This document shows positions 32,697 through 35,020 of a DNA stretch of 35,020 bases, piece by piece. Within the stretch, counting starts at the first letter, position 1, and each line of letters begins with the position of its first letter. A program made the translations under genes and the position numbers. Below the pieces are notes generated by a model that was given only the letters and a program-made list of their open reading frames with translations, was not told where the DNA came from and made no database searches. Source of the DNA: Methylophaga sp. (GTDB taxonomy: Bacteria; Pseudomonadota; Gammaproteobacteria; Nitrosococcales; Methylophagaceae); contig JASBUF010000028.1 in the NCBI GenBank assembly GCA_030148085.1, forward strand, positions 1 through 35,020, in the 5' to 3' direction.

Positions 32697-35020
32697 TTAG
32701 CTGAGCGATTCGAGCAATTCGTGTGCTCGGTTTTTCTGCTCATCACTACCTTCAACCAGCACTTCATTCAGGATACTGCGAGCGCCATCAGGGTCACCCA
32801 TGTCGATATAGGCTGAAGCCAAATCAAGTTTGGTTTCGGCTTCATCGATGTCATCCAGATCACCAATATCAAACTCAAGATCTGGCGTATCGCTGTTTGC
32901 TGTTGTGTCAGCTGCATCGAGTTCAAAGCTGTCTGCTGCTACAGTTGCTTCGTCTATAGTGTCAAACGACAAGCTATTATCGTCCTGTTCACTGTTGTTG
33001 ATATCAACATTCAGGGATGCTTCATCGTCTGAATCCACACGACTGATGTTAGTATCAAACGACAACAGATCATCTTCCACCTCTTTGGTGGTGGTAGACT
33101 CTACCACGTCCTCGTTGCTGTCCGCTTTGTCATCGTCTGTAGTTTTACTTGTGGCAAAGTCATCCAGATTAAACTCAATATGGCCGCTATCTGCCTCGGC
33201 AGCTTCAGTGACGTCAGCATCAAGCTCAAGGTCAATATCATCTGATGACGACTGGGTTTCAGCGTCTGTTGCTGACTCCAGATCGTTAAACGCCAAATCT
33301 GTAGTATCCGCTTCTTCCGTCGCAAAGGAAGATGAACCGACCTTGTCGGCAAATAAAGCATGGCCAGGGGCTAACTGTTTACCCCACTGACTGATTTCAG
33401 ACCATTCAAAGCTGTCTGTTTCAAATTCAGTCTGTTCTGCAAGTTCGACAAACTCATCGGCCTGATTCAACTTGTAGAGGACAAACAGGGTCTTGTACGC
33501 AACCAACGTATTCGCTGGCTCCAGTGCGATAGCTTGTTCCAATGACGATTTGGCCTGAACATAATCGGCATAGCCGACAAACATGTCTGCCTGCTCAACT
33601 AGCTCTGCAGCCGTTTTTTCTTCAGTCGGCTGCTCATCAGCCGCTGGGGCGTCAGTTAAATCATCAACAATCTCAGGCGTGACGACAGCCATAGTTGCCT
33701 TGCTAGTATCGGTCTTGTCCAACTTTTTGACAGCTTCGTCCCAGGTCACTTCCCGGTTACTTCGGCGGGCAATCAACCAGAGGACTAATAACACTAACAG
33801 CAGACCTAATATAGTCGGCATTTTATTGTCAGCGATAAACTGCTTCACTTTATCGAAAGTAGTCTGGACCTGAGCTTCATCCAGGTTCAGTGCCTGAGCA
33901 ACTTTGGTCACTACAGACGCATCCTCTTCGCTAGCTGAGTTTGGCTCCTCTGCTGATGCAGCCTGTTCAGCATCGCTTGCCTGCTCGGCCGCTGCCATCT
34001 CAGTTTCTTCTTCAGCACTGTCGCTTTGCGCTGAGCTTGCTTCAGCTTCGGCTGGCATGTCTGTCTGCTGTGCGCTATCGCTCGGCGCAGTGGCTGACTC
34101 TTCCTCGAGCATGGCCTGCATACGTGCCAGATCAGTATCTTCGACAGAAAGCATGCGACGCATGGTTTCGATCTGCTCTTCAAGCAGTGCCATACGCTCT
34201 TGTAAATCTATATTTTCCTGTGCCTGAGCCTCTATGGTTTCCTGCGCCAGCGTGAGCTGTTCTGTCAGTTTATTGAGCTGATTATCACCCTGCAGGTTTG
34301 GAGACGCATCCTGTTGCGTGCTGACCTCGTCTTCCGGTGCAACCAGTTGCAAACGAGCTTCTGTCGACGCTGTGCTGGTTTCAGGTGTTTCAACAGGGCT
34401 TGTCGCTTGAGCAGGTTCAGACTGTTCTGTATTCTCGGCGACAGGGGCAACCGTCTCTGCAGCCGCAGGCTCAGCCGCAACTTGCGCCACTTGTGTTGCC
34501 ACAAGTCGATTACGGTTTTTCCATGCTTCGTTTTGCTCAGCAAAGGCTTGGCGCGCTGCCGAGCTGGATAAGGCTTCAATCTCACTGCGGGATGGTATCT
34601 GCAGAGTGACCCCCGCTTTCAAGCCATTTACATTGTCGTTAGTGAATGCCGATGGGTTACGTTTTTGTAACGCCATCATCATCTGATGCACGGTTAGATC
34701 ATCGGCTGGACGTGTCTCTAAGGCGACATTCCACAGCGTGTCACTGCGTTTGACCTTATAGCTGCTGCCACTAAAGCCACTGCTACTGTCAGCGTACTGA
34801 TAACGAGTCGTGGATGGGTTTGTTGTTTCTACCGGCGCAGATTGTGTCGGTGCTGGTCGTGTAGTGGCCGGACGTGTCTCAGCTAAAACGTATTCTGGCG
34901 GGTCCAGCAGCACGGTGTATTCACGCAGCATGATGCCAGCCCCCGCAGTGGCCGTAACCAGAAAATCCAGGAAGGGTTCTTTAATCGCCTGTTTGCTGGT
35001 GATGAGGATTTTATGCTGTC
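32697..35020 (-). CDS. fimV: FimV-like peptidoglycan-binding polar hub protein, 5' end cut
   Basis: Partial: at least 773 codons, open through the right edge, so the window lacks the signal peptide and part of the N-terminal domain. The ATG at 34931 is internal; the residues before it (ITSKQAIKEPFLDFL) belong to the conserved FimV N-terminal domain that continues to LREYTVLLDPP. A LysM domain (YKVKRSDTLWNVA to LQIPS) follows, then a coiled-coil region, an acidic Ala/Ser-rich linker, one membrane segment (MPTILGLLLVLLVLWLIARR), a TPR-like cytoplasmic part and the C-terminal FimV domain (KLDLASAYIDMGDPDGARSILNEVL). In Pseudomonas it organises polar type IV pili and cAMP signalling. The usual WPSGR-like stretch before LREYT reads TAGAGIM here. 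Confidence 0.92.
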   Translation of the reverse strand, partial: QHKILITSKQAIKEPFLDFLVTATAGAGIMLREYTVLLDPPEYVLAETRPATTRPAPTQSAPVETTNPSTTRYQYADSSSGFSGSSYKVKRSDTLWNVALETRPADDLTVHQMMMALQKRNPSAFTNDNVNGLKAGVTLQIPSRSEIEALSSSAARQAFAEQNEAWKNRNRLVATQVAQVAAEPAAAETVAPVAENTEQSEPAQATSPVETPETSTASTEARLQLVAPEDEVSTQQDASPNLQGDNQLNKLTEQLTLAQETIEAQAQENIDLQERMALLEEQIETMRRMLSVEDTDLARMQAMLEEESATAPSDSAQQTDMPAEAEASSAQSDSAEEETEMAAAEQASDAEQAASAEEPNSASEEDASVVTKVAQALNLDEAQVQTTFDKVKQFIADNKMPTILGLLLVLLVLWLIARRSNREVTWDEAVKKLDKTDTSKATMAVVTPEIVDDLTDAPAADEQPTEEKTAAELVEQADMFVGYADYVQAKSSLEQAIALEPANTLVAYKTLFVLYKLNQADEFVELAEQTEFETDSFEWSEISQWGKQLAPGHALFADKVGSSSFATEEADTTDLAFNDLESATDAETQSSSDDIDLELDADVTEAAEADSGHIEFNLDDFATSKTTDDDKADSNEDVVESTTTKEVEDDLLSFDTNISRVDSDDEASLNVDINNSEQDDNSLSFDTIDEATVAADSFELDAADTTANSDTPDLEFDIGDLDDIDEAETKLDLASAYIDMGDPDGARSILNEVLVEGSDEQKNRAHELLESLS

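Noticed and set aside
32830-33390. 186-aa serine-rich open frame on the plus strand opposite fimV
   Set aside because: It mirrors the acidic, serine/aspartate-biased fimV coding strand, has no ribosome binding site and no recognisable domain. It is a shadow frame.

Overview
The window looks like chromosome of a marine methylotrophic gammaproteobacterium, most probably Methylophaga or a close relative. The assignment rests on gene content: genes for gamma-glutamylmethylamide synthetase and N-methylglutamate dehydrogenase (methylamine use), an edd-eda pair (the Entner-Doudoroff cleavage branch that many RuMP-cycle methylotrophs use), the gammaproteobacterial block fimV-truA-trpF-trpB-trpA-accD-folC, and Na+-linked transporters (NSS and CaCA families) that suit a saline habitat. 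No rRNA, tRNA, CRISPR array, insertion sequence or prophage is visible, and coding density is high.

Layout. (1) 1-7409: a leftward methylamine operon, mgdA-mgdB-mgdC-mgdD-gmaS, and a divergent HTH-cupin regulator. The shared promoter region holds a perfect 7-3-7 dyad and a degenerate second copy. A well-placed ribosome binding site at the left edge suggests that the operon continues outside the window; mgsABC is absent here. (2) 7411-12944: a group II truncated globin, a eukaryotic-type alkaline phosphatase, an unrecognised 173-aa protein, two tandem secreted cysteine-rich paralogs, and a CaCA cation exchanger. (3) 12990-17646: smpB (possibly leaderless), an NSS symporter, ratA, rnfH, then a DUF455 ferritin-like gene and a DppB-type permease that lacks its usual partners. 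(4) 17804-20236: a secreted protein with a CGC motif, followed by a DUF692/MNIO enzyme and its DUF2063 partner, closed by a bidirectional terminator. No bufferin-like precursor gene accompanies them. (5) 20253-22736: edd-eda. (6) 23147-27019: trmB, a FadL-type outer membrane protein and a long-chain acyl-CoA synthetase. (7) 27025-35020: folC, accD, trpA, trpB, trpF, truA and fimV, all leftward; fimV is cut by the right edge.

How the parts work together. GmaS ligates methylamine to glutamate; an N-methylglutamate synthase (MgsABC, not seen) would make N-methylglutamate; the MgdABCD flavoenzyme would oxidise it, passing the methyl carbon to the folate pool or to formaldehyde. Formaldehyde enters the RuMP cycle, where Edd and Eda split 6-phosphogluconate to pyruvate and triose phosphate.

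The best candidates for undescribed biology are the MNIO/DUF2063 pair with the upstream CGC protein in place of a bufferin (17804-20207), the tandem six-cysteine secreted proteins (10360-11806), and the permease-DUF455 transcription unit (15852-17646). All function calls come from reading motifs by eye; no database search was run.
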